This document shows positions 33,458 to 42,773 of a DNA stretch of 64,000 bases, piece after piece. The stretch's first letter is position 1, and each line of letters opens with the position of its first letter. This DNA is from Anderseniella sp. (GTDB lineage: Bacteria; Pseudomonadota; Alphaproteobacteria; Rhizobiales; Aestuariivirgaceae). The notes below the pieces were generated by a model, which ran no database searches, was not told where the DNA came from, and saw only the letters and a program-made list of their open reading frames with translations. The stretch spans positions 310,001 through 374,000 of the forward strand of contig JANQOK010000008.1 of NCBI GenBank assembly GCA_028289645.1, given 5' to 3'. The translations under genes and the position numbers were made by a program.

Positions 33458-34887
33458 AGCAGGCCGGCAAGTGTCGCGCACGCTGAATCCAGCTCGGTTT
33501 CATCAAAACCGGAATAACCCATAAGCAGGCCCTGAAGACCGGCAGATGCTGCGCTGTACGATGATAGCGCCGGCAGCACCAACCCGGCCTCAGTTGCCCT
33601 TTGTGACACCTCGGTGTCGCTCATTCGGGCAGAAAGTGCGGCAGACAGCGTGGCGGTCAGATGCATGCCGCCCGCTTCGGCCTGCACCTCCAGCAACCCG
33701 GAAAGGTGACGCGACACACTTTCGACCAAGGCCTGCTGGCGCGCACTGTAAACCCGCCGCATGCGCCGGATATGGGTAGCAAACCGGCCTGAAACCATGA
33801 ACTGCGCCAGGGCCGGTTGCGCAACAGCCGACGCCAACGGACCCCGCTCCCTGAGCACCTGTTCAAATGACGCCACCAGCGGCTCAGGCACCACGAGATA
33901 GCCCAACCGCAATTGCGGCGTGAACACTTTCGAGAACGAGCCCATGTAGAGCACCCGCTCGTTGTCGGCCAGGCCGATCAGGGTGGGAAGCGGCGTGCCG
34001 CGGTAGCGGTATTCGCTGTCGAAATCATCCTCCAGAATCAGGGCCTGATGCCTGTCGCTCCACGCCAGCAGGTCGAGCCGCCGTGCCAGCGGCATGGTCA
34101 CGCCGGTAGGGTAGTGCCGCGAAGGTGTGACGATCGCCAGGCGAGCCTCGGACATGGCCGCGGGATCCAACCCGTCGACATCAACGGCAACCGGGACCAC
34201 GCCAACCCCCTGCTGCAACAGTTCGCTGGCAAACAGCGGATAGCCGGGGTCTTCAAGGATCACGTCATGACCAGCCAGCCCAAGTGCCCGGATGAGCAGC
34301 TGTGTCGCATCACCGCCACCTGCGGTGACAAACACCTGCGTGGGCTGGCAGCGCAGCCCGCGCCATTCGTGAAGGTGGTGCGCAATGGCTTCGCGCAACG
34401 CCGGATGCCCCGATGGATCAATTCCCGATGCGGTGCGGGTATCCGCATTTCTCCAGGCCTGTTCCAGCAGCTTGGCCCACTCCTGGTGCGGGAACAGGCG
34501 TGCATCGTGAGCAGCCGGCTGAAACGGCAGCGGCGCCGAGCGCCCTTTATCGATCGGACGGATTTCAAACGGCTCGTCATAGCCGGTTATCTTCAACGAC
34601 GTATCCGGCAGATGCGGCGCCACAAACAGTCCCTTGCCATGACGGCCCTCGGCAAAGCCTTCTGCAACGAGTTGGTCCATGGACGTTGTCACGGTGATGC
34701 GCGATACGCCGAGATCGCCGGCGAAGGCGCGGCTGCCCGGCAACCGCCCGCCCGGCGCGATGCGGCCCGACAGGATCATGTCGCGCAACTGACTGGTCAA
34801 TTGCACGTGCAGAGGCGCCGCGCCGGCCCGGTCCAGTGAAATCGCGGCAATGGCGGCATCAGTAGTGGACATATTGAACTTGCTCAT
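33448..34887 (-). CDS. MocR/PdxR-type regulator (GntR HTH fused to aminotransferase-like domain)
   Basis: A 479-residue protein with an N-terminal GntR winged helix (LTSQLRDMILSGRIAPGGRLPGSRAFAGDLGVSRITV) and a fold-type I aminotransferase-like domain. PLP-binding landmarks are DDFDSEYRY and the Schiff-base lysine in GSFSKVFTPQLRLGY. PdxR-type members respond to pyridoxal phosphate. It is divergent from three PNPOx-fold genes, 72 bp away, which it probably regulates. The promoter gap is AT-rich; direct repeats could not be fixed by eye. Confidence 0.9.
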   Translation of the reverse strand: MSKFNMSTTDAAIAAISLDRAGAAPLHVQLTSQLRDMILSGRIAPGGRLPGSRAFAGDLGVSRITVTTSMDQLVAEGFAEGRHGKGLFVAPHLPDTSLKITGYDEPFEIRPIDKGRSAPLPFQPAAHDARLFPHQEWAKLLEQAWRNADTRTASGIDPSGHPALREAIAHHLHEWRGLRCQPTQVFVTAGGGDATQLLIRALGLAGHDVILEDPGYPLFASELLQQGVGVVPVAVDVDGLDPAAMSEARLAIVTPSRHYPTGVTMPLARRLDLLAWSDRHQALILEDDFDSEYRYRGTPLPTLIGLADNERVLYMGSFSKVFTPQLRLGYLVVPEPLVASFEQVLRERGPLASAVAQPALAQFMVSGRFATHIRRMRRVYSARQQALVESVSRHLSGLLEVQAEAGGMHLTATLSAALSARMSDTEVSQRATEAGLVLPALSSYSAASAGLQGLLMGYSGFDETELDSACATLAGLLQM

Positions 34888-34959
34888 ATTGGCTCTTTCT
34901 TCAAGTCCATTATTACGCTGATCTGCCGCGATGTCGATACATCAGGCGAGGTAAGAGCA

Positions 34960-35616
34960 ATGGCCCGAAAAACAGATGCGCCGAGTGAACGCACCCGGCT
35001 CAGACGGGTGCATGACCGCGGACACTTTGATGCCGCATCGATTCACGCAGTACTGGACGCCATGCCCCTGTGCCATGTCGGCTACCAGCTTGACGGTGCG
35101 CCGGTCGTCACGCCGACCATGCAGTGGCGCGAAGGCGACCATGTCTACTGGCATGGTTCTTCCGCTAGCCGCTTCCTGCGCGCCGCAAAGGCCACCCAGG
35201 TGTGTCTGACCGTGACACTGTGGGACGGCATGGTCATGGCGCGCTCCGGGTTTCATCACTCCGCCAACTACCGCTCGTGCATGGTGTTCGGTGAGGCTGA
35301 AATCGTCGACGATCCAGATGACAAGGAGGCCCGGTTGAAGGGCATGTTCGATGTCTGGTTCCCTGAGCGTTGGGACGTCCTGCGCCCCATCAACGACCAG
35401 GAACTGAAAGCGACAACGGTACTGCGGCTGCCGCTCGATGAAGCGTCCGTCAAGATCCGCACTGGACCCCCGGTGGATGATGAGGAAGACTATGAACTGC
35501 CGATCTGGGCCGGCGTTGTGCCACTGACGATAACAACCGGAACACCGGTCGATGATCCGCGCAATCAAAACGGCCTGGTTGCCCCGGACCACGCGGTGAA
35601 TTTCAGCGCCGGCTAG
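34960..35616 (+). CDS. Pyridoxamine 5'-phosphate oxidase family protein
   Basis: A 218-residue protein with a split-barrel flavin-binding fold (Pyridox_ox_2 type): HAVLDAMPLCHVGYQLDGAPVVTPTMQWREGDHVYWHGSS is the N-terminal barrel and SGFHHSANYRSCMVFG and WPLL-like WAGVVPLTI segments follow. Members bind FMN, haem or F420 and are often of unknown function. It is the first of three PNPOx-fold genes in a row, with short gaps of 14 and 18 bp, divergent from the MocR regulator. Confidence 0.85.
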   Translation: MARKTDAPSERTRLRRVHDRGHFDAASIHAVLDAMPLCHVGYQLDGAPVVTPTMQWREGDHVYWHGSSASRFLRAAKATQVCLTVTLWDGMVMARSGFHHSANYRSCMVFGEAEIVDDPDDKEARLKGMFDVWFPERWDVLRPINDQELKATTVLRLPLDEASVKIRTGPPVDDEEDYELPIWAGVVPLTITTGTPVDDPRNQNGLVAPDHAVNFSAG

Positions 35617-35630
35617 AGCGAGACGCGAAC

Positions 35631-36077
35631 ATGCTTACTGAAGAGATGCAATCCCTGATCCGAACCCACACCGCCGGCTTCGTTGCAACAGTGCGGGCCG
35701 ACGGATCGGCGGCGGTCTCACCCAAGGCAACCTTTGTTGTTGTCGATGATCGCACCATCGCGTGCGGCAACATCCGTTCGCCCGGCACGGTAGGAAACCT
35801 GCGCCGCAACGCGGCCTGCGAGATCTGCTTTCTCGATCCGCTGACGCGAAAGGCGGTGCGGGTCGCAGGCAATGGAACCGTAATTTCCAAGGCGGTTGCA
35901 TCAAACGAACTCACCAGTGTGTTCGAACAGTACTGGGGTGACTTCGTGCAGCACATGACGGGTTTCATGGTGTTTGACCTGACATCAGCCGAACTGATCC
36001 TGTCGCCGGCCTATGATCTGGGCGCGACCGAACAGGAACTGGCGACCGCCAACAAAGCAAAGATGGCGGCGCTGTAG
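35631..36077 (+). CDS. Pyridoxamine 5'-phosphate oxidase family protein, short
   Basis: A 148-residue split-barrel flavin-binding protein (AGFVATVRADGSAAVSPKATFVVVDDRTIACGNIRSPGTVGNLRRN). The pattern RSPGTVGNLRRN, then DPLTRKAVRVAG, is common in short PNPOx-like proteins that bind FMN. No quinone- or haem-specific residues could be assigned. Middle gene of the three. Confidence 0.85.
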   Translation: MLTEEMQSLIRTHTAGFVATVRADGSAAVSPKATFVVVDDRTIACGNIRSPGTVGNLRRNAACEICFLDPLTRKAVRVAGNGTVISKAVASNELTSVFEQYWGDFVQHMTGFMVFDLTSAELILSPAYDLGATEQELATANKAKMAAL

Positions 36078-36095
36078 AGAGGCCAGGAGACCAAC

Positions 36096-36758
36096 ATGAC
36101 GGAAGTTGTGTACGCACGTGATACGTCGCGGGAAACCAGACAGTCTGTTTTGCTCGACGCAGCGCGCGCCATCCAGCTGGCGGCGTTGGTTACCTCAACA
36201 CCCGACGGCATGCTGAAAGTGTCGCATCTGCCCTTGCTGGCCAGCACGGACAAGGACGGAGACATCAGGCTGTGCGGCCACTTTGCGCGCGCCAACGACC
36301 ATTGGAAGGTCATCGAGCGCGGCAACACCACCTCGATGGCGATTTTCCAGGGACCTCACACCTATCTGTCGCCGTCCCACTATGCCAGCAAGCAGGAAAC
36401 CGGCAAGGTCGTGCCGACCTGGGCCTACGTCATCGTGCACGCACATGGCACTGCGAGCACAACCCATGAAGCCGAGGCGCTGCTGGCCCACGTCAATGAC
36501 CTGACCGACCGCAACGAGGCCGACCGGCCGACACCGTGGAAAGTATCAGATGCACCGGATGACTACGTAGCCAGAATGCTGCGCGGTATTGTCGGTGTTG
36601 AACTGCGCGTCAGCCAGCTCGAAGGCGTGTGGAAGATGAACCAGCACAGGTCCGATGCCGATAAAGCCAGCACGGTTTCCGGGCTTTCCGGCTCCGACAA
36701 GTCCCGTGATCGCCAGCTCGCCCGGGTGATGAGCGAAACGGTTTCAGGCCCGCTCTAG
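36096..36758 (+). CDS. FMN-binding negative transcriptional regulator, PaiB family
   Basis: A 220-residue PaiB-type protein. Landmarks are GMLKVSHLPLL, GHFARANDHWK, GPHTYLSPSHYASKQETGKVVPTWAYVIVHAHG and the C-terminal EGVWKMNQHRS. PaiB of Bacillus represses sporulation and protease genes; in proteobacteria its role is mostly unknown and it may act as a flavin-binding enzyme. It ends the PNPOx cluster and its stop overlaps that of the convergent channel gene by 4 bp. Confidence 0.85.
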   Translation: MTEVVYARDTSRETRQSVLLDAARAIQLAALVTSTPDGMLKVSHLPLLASTDKDGDIRLCGHFARANDHWKVIERGNTTSMAIFQGPHTYLSPSHYASKQETGKVVPTWAYVIVHAHGTASTTHEAEALLAHVNDLTDRNEADRPTPWKVSDAPDDYVARMLRGIVGVELRVSQLEGVWKMNQHRSDADKASTVSGLSGSDKSRDRQLARVMSETVSGPL

Positions 36759-37165
36759 CGGCTCTTCCGGATCAATTCTACCATGAAGGCAGTTGACCAG
36801 CCGAACATCAAAAATCCGTTGGCCCCGATCAGTGCCGACAGCAGGCGCCACTCAGTCGGCAGGGTAATGTCACCGAAGCCGAGGGTGGTGAAGCACACAA
36901 GTGCAAAATAGACCGCCGGCTCAAGCCCGGGCACGGCGCCGGTGGCAAGCAGCACCAGGGCCCACAGCCAGACCTCGACCGTCATGGTGAACAGCACGAC
37001 CAGCATGGCCACGGTAATGAAGGCCGTGCCTGAAAAACGCCGAAACCGAGTCCGTGTCCAGGTCAGGAACGGTTCGTGCTTGCGGGTCAACAGGGCAAAC
37101 ATCTCGGCCTGGATGGCGACAGTTGCAACAATAACGATTGAGCCAATGACAAGCTGTTTGAACAT
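36755..37165 (-). CDS. Small two-pore-helix potassium channel-like protein
   Basis: A 136-residue membrane protein with an N-terminal helix (3-25), a second helix (45-75), a pore helix with the filter-like motif TTLGFGDI (K+ channels: TVGYGD) and a last helix (110-130). This is the Ion_trans_2/KcsA-like minimal channel pattern with one additional helix. No cytoplasmic RCK domain is present. The gene lies 14 bp after the M20 peptidase gene on the same strand. Confidence 0.75.
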   Translation of the reverse strand: MFKQLVIGSIVIVATVAIQAEMFALLTRKHEPFLTWTRTRFRRFSGTAFITVAMLVVLFTMTVEVWLWALVLLATGAVPGLEPAVYFALVCFTTLGFGDITLPTEWRLLSALIGANGFLMFGWSTAFMVELIRKSR

Positions 37166-37179
37166 ATTGGCGCCGGCCC

Positions 37180-38568
37180 TTATTTGGCCAGTTCATCAAT
37201 CACCCGTATCCAACTCCTGATGCCCTTGTGAAAGCTTTGCAGGTTGTATTTTTCGTTGGGCGAATGCAGCGCGTCGTCAGGCAGACCAAACCCGACCAGC
37301 AGGCTCTGCATGCCGAGAATGTCCTCAAACGAGCGCACCACCGGGATTGACCCTCCACATCCCATCAACACGGCGGGCCTGCCCCATTCATCTGCCAGCG
37401 CCTTGGCGGCCTTTTTCAGATGCGGATTGTCTTCCGGAATTTCGATTGCCGGAGAGCCCTCTGCATCACTGTCATAACGGACCGAACATCCGTCCGGCAA
37501 CCGGTCTTCAATGAACTTGCGAAACACCTTGATGACGTGCTTCGGGTCCTGTTGGCCGACAAGGCGCATCGACACCTTGGCGGTGGCTTCAGACGGGATC
37601 ACAGTCTTGGTCCCGGCCGATGTGTAGCCGCCGAAGATGCCGTTCACCTCCAGGGTCGGGCGTGACCAGATCATTTCAAGCACGCTGCGGCCCTTCTCGC
37701 CGGCAGGGCCTTTCAGACCGATATCGCCGAGGAACTCGTCCTCGTCAAAGTTGAGCCCTTGCCATTGTGCCGCTGTTTCCGGCGGCAATTCAGGCACGCC
37801 ATCGTAGAAGCCCGGAATGGTAATACCGCCGTCGTCATCACGCATGTCGGACAGAATCTTCGTCAGCACATGGATGGCGTTGAATGCGGCCCCACCATAA
37901 AAGCCTGAATGCAGGTCAATGCGCGGGCCGATGACTGTGACCTCGTCATGTGCCAGGCCGCGCAACCGGGTCGAGATGGCAGGAGTGTCCGGGTCCCACA
38001 TATTGGTGTCGCAAACCAGCGCCACTTCCCGGGTCAACTCACCGGCGTTTTCGGTCAGAAACGGGTCCAGACTCGGACTCCCGCTTTCTTCCTCGCCCTC
38101 GCACAAAACCGTCATCGAGACAGGTAATCCACCTGTCGTCTTGATCCAGGCGCGGCTGGCCTCTATGAAGGTCATCAGTTGGCCCTTGTCGTCGTTGGCG
38201 CCGCGGGCATATATGCGCTCTACTCCATCATCTCCCGCCACGCGCTCCGGCTCGAATGGTGGGGTTTTCCATTTGTCGAGCGGTTCGGCAGGCTGGACAT
38301 CATAGTGACCGTAGAACAAGACATGCGGGCTTCCCGCAGGACCATCGTAATGTCCGACCACCATCGGATGTCCGGGCGTGTCGCGAAGGCTTGCTGCAAA
38401 CCCCATGCCGGTCAGTTCGTCTGTCACCCACTGTCCGGCCCTGCGGCACTCATCCTTGTATTGCGGATCAGTCGAGATGGATGGGATGCGCAGCAGATCA
38501 AACCACCTGTCGAGACTGGCCTCGAGCTGGTCGTCAGCGTGGTCAAGAATTGCATCAAGCTTTGTCAT
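37180..38568 (-). CDS. M20 family dipeptidase
   Basis: A 462-residue zinc peptidase of the M20 (carnosinase/DapE/ArgE) type. The metal and catalytic residues are visible in FYGHYDVQP, ARGANDDKGQ, EGEEESGSP (base and ligand Glu), CDTNMWD and the C-terminal His in LHSPNEKYNLQSFHKG. A dimerisation lid is inserted in the middle. It cleaves dipeptides or N-acyl amino acids in the cytoplasm. Divergent from the SLC13 gene with 86 bp between starts. ATG 38568 assumed. Confidence 0.9.
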   Translation of the reverse strand: MTKLDAILDHADDQLEASLDRWFDLLRIPSISTDPQYKDECRRAGQWVTDELTGMGFAASLRDTPGHPMVVGHYDGPAGSPHVLFYGHYDVQPAEPLDKWKTPPFEPERVAGDDGVERIYARGANDDKGQLMTFIEASRAWIKTTGGLPVSMTVLCEGEEESGSPSLDPFLTENAGELTREVALVCDTNMWDPDTPAISTRLRGLAHDEVTVIGPRIDLHSGFYGGAAFNAIHVLTKILSDMRDDDGGITIPGFYDGVPELPPETAAQWQGLNFDEDEFLGDIGLKGPAGEKGRSVLEMIWSRPTLEVNGIFGGYTSAGTKTVIPSEATAKVSMRLVGQQDPKHVIKVFRKFIEDRLPDGCSVRYDSDAEGSPAIEIPEDNPHLKKAAKALADEWGRPAVLMGCGGSIPVVRSFEDILGMQSLLVGFGLPDDALHSPNEKYNLQSFHKGIRSWIRVIDELAK

Positions 38569-38654
38569 CGGGCGGCTTTCCGTTCCTGGCGAATAACTGA
38601 ATTCAACGGCTCAGACCCTCTCACAGGCACACAGAGCATCGCAAGGGGGATTGC

Positions 38655-40199
38655 ATGAGCGACACCGGTTTTCAGCTGGCCCGCGACAGCCTTCAGGCGG
38701 ATTACGGTGAACACCGCCTGCACCGGATGCAGCGGCACGGGTATCAGCGCTGGGTTCACCTGCGCAGCCAGATCAACCTGTACTACTTCTGGGAGAAACG
38801 CTGGTTCTTCATCGCGCTGCTGCTGTCATTTGCCTTCCTGCAAACCGGGCCATACGATGGTTTGACCCGTGAAGGCCAGATCGTGCTGACCATGTCGCTG
38901 TTCGCGACGATCCTGTTCATTACCGAGCCGGTGCCACTGCCGACCGTGGCATTGTTGATTGTCATCGGACAAGTGGTGCTATTGGGACTTGAATCGACAA
39001 GTGTCGCGAAGTCCCTGATGACGGACTCCGTCCTGTTTATCATGGGCTCTTTGATGCTGGCCGTGGCGCTGGTGAAGCAGAAGCTCGACCGGCGCATCGC
39101 GTGGCTGATTGTGCGCCTGACGGGCACCAGCACACTGGCCATATGTTTCGGTATATCGGTAGTGTCGGGAATCCTGGCCTCATTCGTGGGGGAGCACACT
39201 GTTGCGGCGATGATGCTGCCAGTGGGAATTACGCTGATCACCCTGACTTCGCAGGATCGGGAGAAGGTGCGCAACCTGGCCGCGTGCCTGCTGTTTTCGA
39301 TCTCATACGGCTGTTCCATCGCAGGTATCGGCACGCCTTCCGGCGGTGCGCGTAACGCCATCATGATCGGCTATTGGCAAGAGTTTTTCTATAATCCAGC
39401 CGATCCATCCACGGCGGCCTTCCTGATCGACTATGCCAAGTGGATGGCCTACGCCTATCCGATGTTCCTGATCCAGCTGCCGCTGGTGACGCTCATACTC
39501 TTCACGGCGTTCAAGCCGGAGTATCGCGACTTGTCCCGCGCCTGCGCCAAGCTGCGAGCGCAGGTCCTGCTGTCTGGCCCGCTTAAGGGGTCTGACTGGG
39601 TTTCGATCGCAATTTTCGCGCTGTGTATCTTTGGCTGGGTTACCCAGTCCCAGACGTTGGGCATGGGTATCGTTGCCGTCACCGCCGCTGCTGCCTTCCT
39701 GGTGGCCGGGCTGGTGCGCTGGGAAGATGTGAACTCGGGCGTGAACTGGGGCGTGGTACTGCTCTATGCCGCGGCCATCTCACTCGGCGTGCAGATGAAA
39801 GACACCGGCGCCGCTCTGTGGGTAGCAGAGCGTTTTCTGGCACTGCTCAGCCCGATTGGAGCCGACCAGGGCATTGGCCTGTGGGCGGCAGTGTCGGTGC
39901 TGACAACTTTCGTCACCAATACCATGTCGAACGGAGCTGCCGTCGCGGTGCTTGGTCCGATCGTTCTGAAAGTTGCTGTAGCCGCGCAGGAGAGCCCAAT
40001 CATTCTTGGCTTCATCACCGCCGTGTCATCTGCATTTGCCTATCTCACCGTGGTCGGCACACCGGCATGCACCATTGTCTATGCCTCCGGTTACCTCAAG
40101 ACGACAGACTTCCTGAAGGTCGGCTGGCGCATGGCAGTGGTGTCTATCGTGGTGATGCTGGCAGTAGCCTATGTTTACTGGCCGCTGGTTGGGGTTTAA
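38655..40199 (+). CDS. SLC13/DASS family sodium-coupled anion transporter
   Basis: A 514-residue protein with a 45-residue basic N-terminal tail and about 11-12 membrane helices. The DASS landmarks FVGEHTVAAMMLPVGI, the Gly-rich GIGTPSGGARN and TFVTNTMSNGAAVAVLGPI (second SNT-type sodium and substrate site) are present. Ligands include dicarboxylates, citrate and sulfate. The gene is followed 9 bp later by a universal stress protein gene. ATG 38655 has a GGGGG upstream. Confidence 0.85.
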   Translation: MSDTGFQLARDSLQADYGEHRLHRMQRHGYQRWVHLRSQINLYYFWEKRWFFIALLLSFAFLQTGPYDGLTREGQIVLTMSLFATILFITEPVPLPTVALLIVIGQVVLLGLESTSVAKSLMTDSVLFIMGSLMLAVALVKQKLDRRIAWLIVRLTGTSTLAICFGISVVSGILASFVGEHTVAAMMLPVGITLITLTSQDREKVRNLAACLLFSISYGCSIAGIGTPSGGARNAIMIGYWQEFFYNPADPSTAAFLIDYAKWMAYAYPMFLIQLPLVTLILFTAFKPEYRDLSRACAKLRAQVLLSGPLKGSDWVSIAIFALCIFGWVTQSQTLGMGIVAVTAAAAFLVAGLVRWEDVNSGVNWGVVLLYAAAISLGVQMKDTGAALWVAERFLALLSPIGADQGIGLWAAVSVLTTFVTNTMSNGAAVAVLGPIVLKVAVAAQESPIILGFITAVSSAFAYLTVVGTPACTIVYASGYLKTTDFLKVGWRMAVVSIVVMLAVAYVYWPLVGV

Positions 40200-40208
40200 G
40201 ACAGGCAC

Positions 40209-41219
40209 ATGTCGATACTTGGCTTGAAATCTTTTTCTGACCGTCAGGAACGGGCGCTGCGCAAGACGCTCGCCAATGTCTATGCCCAGCGCCGGTCGCG
40301 GTTCCGCATTCTGGCCTGCATAGACGAAACCGATGAATCGTTCTGCACGGTCCGAATGGCGGCGCGGCTGGCCAAGACAGACGACTGCGACATCATCGTG
40401 TTGTATGTACGCTCCATCGACCAGGGCCTGTGGTCAGGCGGCCTGCAGGTTCGAGTTGCTCGGCAGAACATGCTGGACTCCGGCCTGGAACTGCCCGGCA
40501 TCACCCGGTTGCGCATGGCCTTGGACATCCTGCGCGAAGAAGGCATCCCTGCCGAGGACTGGACTCGCAAAACCGGACACCAAGACGCCTGGGGAGACCC
40601 GCTGGGAGACAACAAGGTCGAGTTCATTTCCGAAGAAGGCCGTACGGTGGTCCTGAAACTGAAGACCGCGCCTGATCCGGCAGCCGGTATCCTCGACCAA
40701 TACGAACTTGGCCCATACAATCTGATGATCATGGGTGAGCCGTCACGCTGGCGCGGCGAGTTCCATTCGCTGTTTGACGCTGGCATCGTGCAGCAGGTCA
40801 CGGTACATGCGCCATCGTCGGTCCTGATCGTTCGCAAGCCACTCGACAAGACCGGGTTTTTCATCTGCACGGACGGCTCATCCCGCTCCATGCAGGCAGT
40901 GCGCCGCGCGGCCGTGCTGGCCCATACAGCCGGCGAGCCGATCACGCTGTTTTCCGCCAGCGCCCAGGAATCCGGTCTGCCGGCTGCCGAAGAAAACGTC
41001 AAGAACGCCCGTGCCCTGCTCAAGGCGATGGGGATCAAGGTCAAGGATGTCATCACCGCCGTGGGCCCGGCGGCGCAGAAGATCACCGAACTTGGGTCCG
41101 ACCACGCCATCATAGTGGTGAGCGACGAGGGCCGGTCCCGGCTGCAGCGAGCCATCCGGGGCTCGACCGCAGTAGACGTGGTGCGCACCGCGCAGACCTC
41201 GGTGCTGGACGTCCGCTAA
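40209..41219 (+). CDS. Universal stress protein family protein, tandem domain
   Basis: A 336-residue protein with two USP-like alpha/beta domains: the first from RFRILACIDETDES, the second from GFFICTDGSSRSMQAVRRAAVLA. The final stretch ELGSDHAIIVVSDEGRSRLQRAIRGSTAVDVVRTAQTSVLDV is typical, although the ATP-binding G-2x-G-9x-G pattern is only partly kept. It probably modulates the SLC13 transporter with which it is co-transcribed. Confidence 0.8.
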   Translation: MSILGLKSFSDRQERALRKTLANVYAQRRSRFRILACIDETDESFCTVRMAARLAKTDDCDIIVLYVRSIDQGLWSGGLQVRVARQNMLDSGLELPGITRLRMALDILREEGIPAEDWTRKTGHQDAWGDPLGDNKVEFISEEGRTVVLKLKTAPDPAAGILDQYELGPYNLMIMGEPSRWRGEFHSLFDAGIVQQVTVHAPSSVLIVRKPLDKTGFFICTDGSSRSMQAVRRAAVLAHTAGEPITLFSASAQESGLPAAEENVKNARALLKAMGIKVKDVITAVGPAAQKITELGSDHAIIVVSDEGRSRLQRAIRGSTAVDVVRTAQTSVLDVR

Positions 41220-41260
41220 CGGCACTGAACGACCGCTTGCAACTCCACTTGCTCAAGATT

Positions 41261-41283
41261 TGTAACCATCTATACTGGTTACA
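41261..41283. promoter_or_regulatory. Perfect 8-bp dyad overlapping the CGNR gene start, candidate operator
   Basis: TGTAACCA-TCTATAC-TGGTTACA, with the final A being the first base of the ATG start codon at 41283. Its position suggests autorepression by the encoded CGNR regulator. Confidence 0.5.
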
Positions 41284-41843
41284 TGGTTCGCCAAGTTGAA
41301 TTCATTGCAGGCTCGCTTTGCCTCAACCTCGTCGACACGATTGCAGATCGCAACGGCAAGGCACTGGAATTGCTCAACACCCCGGAAGACCTTCGCAACT
41401 GGATCGGGCAAGCCGGACTGCCGGACAACGTGCCGGTGGATGCAGCGGGCCTTGCCGATGTGCGACTGTTGCGCGGCGCGGTTTTCAACGCTGTTTCCAG
41501 TGTGCTCGACGGCGGGCAAGTGTCAGCACCGGATGCCGACCTGCTCAATACACTGGCACGAGTGGCTGATTTCCGACCGCAATTCGTTGATGGCACGGTT
41601 CGCCATATCAGTGCGCACCCGTTCGCATCAGCACTCTCCAGCATAGCCGCAGATGCGCTGAACCTGCTGCCGCCTGCCGGGCCTGATCGCCTGCGGCGCT
41701 GCCCCGAATGCGGCATGCTGTTTCTGGACAAGTCGCGTCCCGGCAACCGGATCTGGTGCTCATCGGCGACCGGTTGCGGCAACCGGGCCAAGGTGCGGCG
41801 CCATCGTGCAAAAAAGACGGAGACAGCCCGACATGAGCGATAA
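41283..41843 (+). CDS. CGNR zinc-finger/ABATE-domain putative regulator
   Basis: A 186-residue protein with an N-terminal ABATE-type helical domain (FIAGSLCLNLVDTIADR) and a C-terminal CGNR zinc-finger: RRCPECGMLFLDKSRPGN with four Cys and the CGNRAKVRRHR signature. The family is inferred to be transcription factors with stress-related ligand binding. It overlaps the cyclase-family gene by 11 bp, so the two are translationally coupled. The dyad overlapping its start codon suggests autoregulation. Confidence 0.85.
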   Translation: MVRQVEFIAGSLCLNLVDTIADRNGKALELLNTPEDLRNWIGQAGLPDNVPVDAAGLADVRLLRGAVFNAVSSVLDGGQVSAPDADLLNTLARVADFRPQFVDGTVRHISAHPFASALSSIAADALNLLPPAGPDRLRRCPECGMLFLDKSRPGNRIWCSSATGCGNRAKVRRHRAKKTETARHER

Positions 41844-42732
41844 ACGCGTATGCTTTGATTTCGAGATCGAGTTTTCAAATGGCGGCGGCATCCAGGGCCA
41901 GGATTTCCGTCTCGACATTGATGGCAACGACATTTCAGACCGTGAGCTGGCGGCCTACATCATCAAGGACCTGCAATTGCTGATGGTCGGCTCAACCCGG
42001 ATACTGAACAAGAAGATCATTTCCGAGCCCCACAAACGCAGCGGCACGTCAGGCTTACAGGGCACGGAACCCGGCACGCTGATTGACCTGAGCCACACCA
42101 TCGTCGACGGCATGATCACTTACAAGGGCCTGCCCGCTCCGCTCATATGTGATCATCTTTCACGCCTGCAATCGCGCGACCACTATGCTGAAGGCACCGA
42201 GTTCCAAATCGGCAAGATCGAGATGGCGTCAAACACAGGTACCTACCTTGATACTCCGTATCATCGGTTTGCCGATGGTGACGACCTTGAAAAAGTCGGC
42301 CTGGAGCGCATGTCAGGGCTTGCCGGGGTTCTGTTGCAACTGCGCGGCCATCAGGCCCGCGCCATTGACTGGATGAGCTTTGCCGCGGTCGACTTAGCCG
42401 GCAAGGCGGTCTTGATCGAAACCGGGTGGAGCGACAACTGGGGAACCGACAGCTACTTTGAAGGACACCCGTTCCTTACCGAAGACGCCGCCATTTACCT
42501 CCGCGACAAAGGCGCAGCACTGGTCGGCATCGACTCCTTGAATATCGACGATACATCCGGCGGAGACCGTCCGGTTCACACGACCTTGCTGGGTGCGGGC
42601 ATTCCGATAGTCGAGCATATGACTAACCTTTCAGCACTGCCGGCATCCGGTTTCCGGTTTTGGGCAACACCGCCGAAGGTGCGCGGCATGGGCACCTTTC
42701 CGGTCCGGGCGCACGCCCGCATAGATGCATAA
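41833..42732 (+). CDS. Cyclase (kynurenine-formamidase-like) family protein with altered metal motif and N-terminal extension
   Basis: The 299-residue protein begins at ATG 41833 with an N-terminal domain of about 75 residues (MSDKRVCFDFEIEFSNGG) that I do not recognise. A cyclase-family domain follows (IDLSHTIVDGMITYKGLP). The family zinc motif HxGTHxDxPxH reads NTGTYLDTPYH, so the first two His are Asn and Tyr. Later conserved parts (ALVGIDSLNIDD, HTTLLGAGIPIVEHM) are kept. It may use another metal or be non-hydrolytic. It is coupled to the CGNR regulator. Confidence 0.75.
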   Translation: MSDKRVCFDFEIEFSNGGGIQGQDFRLDIDGNDISDRELAAYIIKDLQLLMVGSTRILNKKIISEPHKRSGTSGLQGTEPGTLIDLSHTIVDGMITYKGLPAPLICDHLSRLQSRDHYAEGTEFQIGKIEMASNTGTYLDTPYHRFADGDDLEKVGLERMSGLAGVLLQLRGHQARAIDWMSFAAVDLAGKAVLIETGWSDNWGTDSYFEGHPFLTEDAAIYLRDKGAALVGIDSLNIDDTSGGDRPVHTTLLGAGIPIVEHMTNLSALPASGFRFWATPPKVRGMGTFPVRAHARIDA

Positions 42733-42773
42733 CTCTCACGGTCTATGGCGGGGCCCAGGTGGGGTGAAACAAC

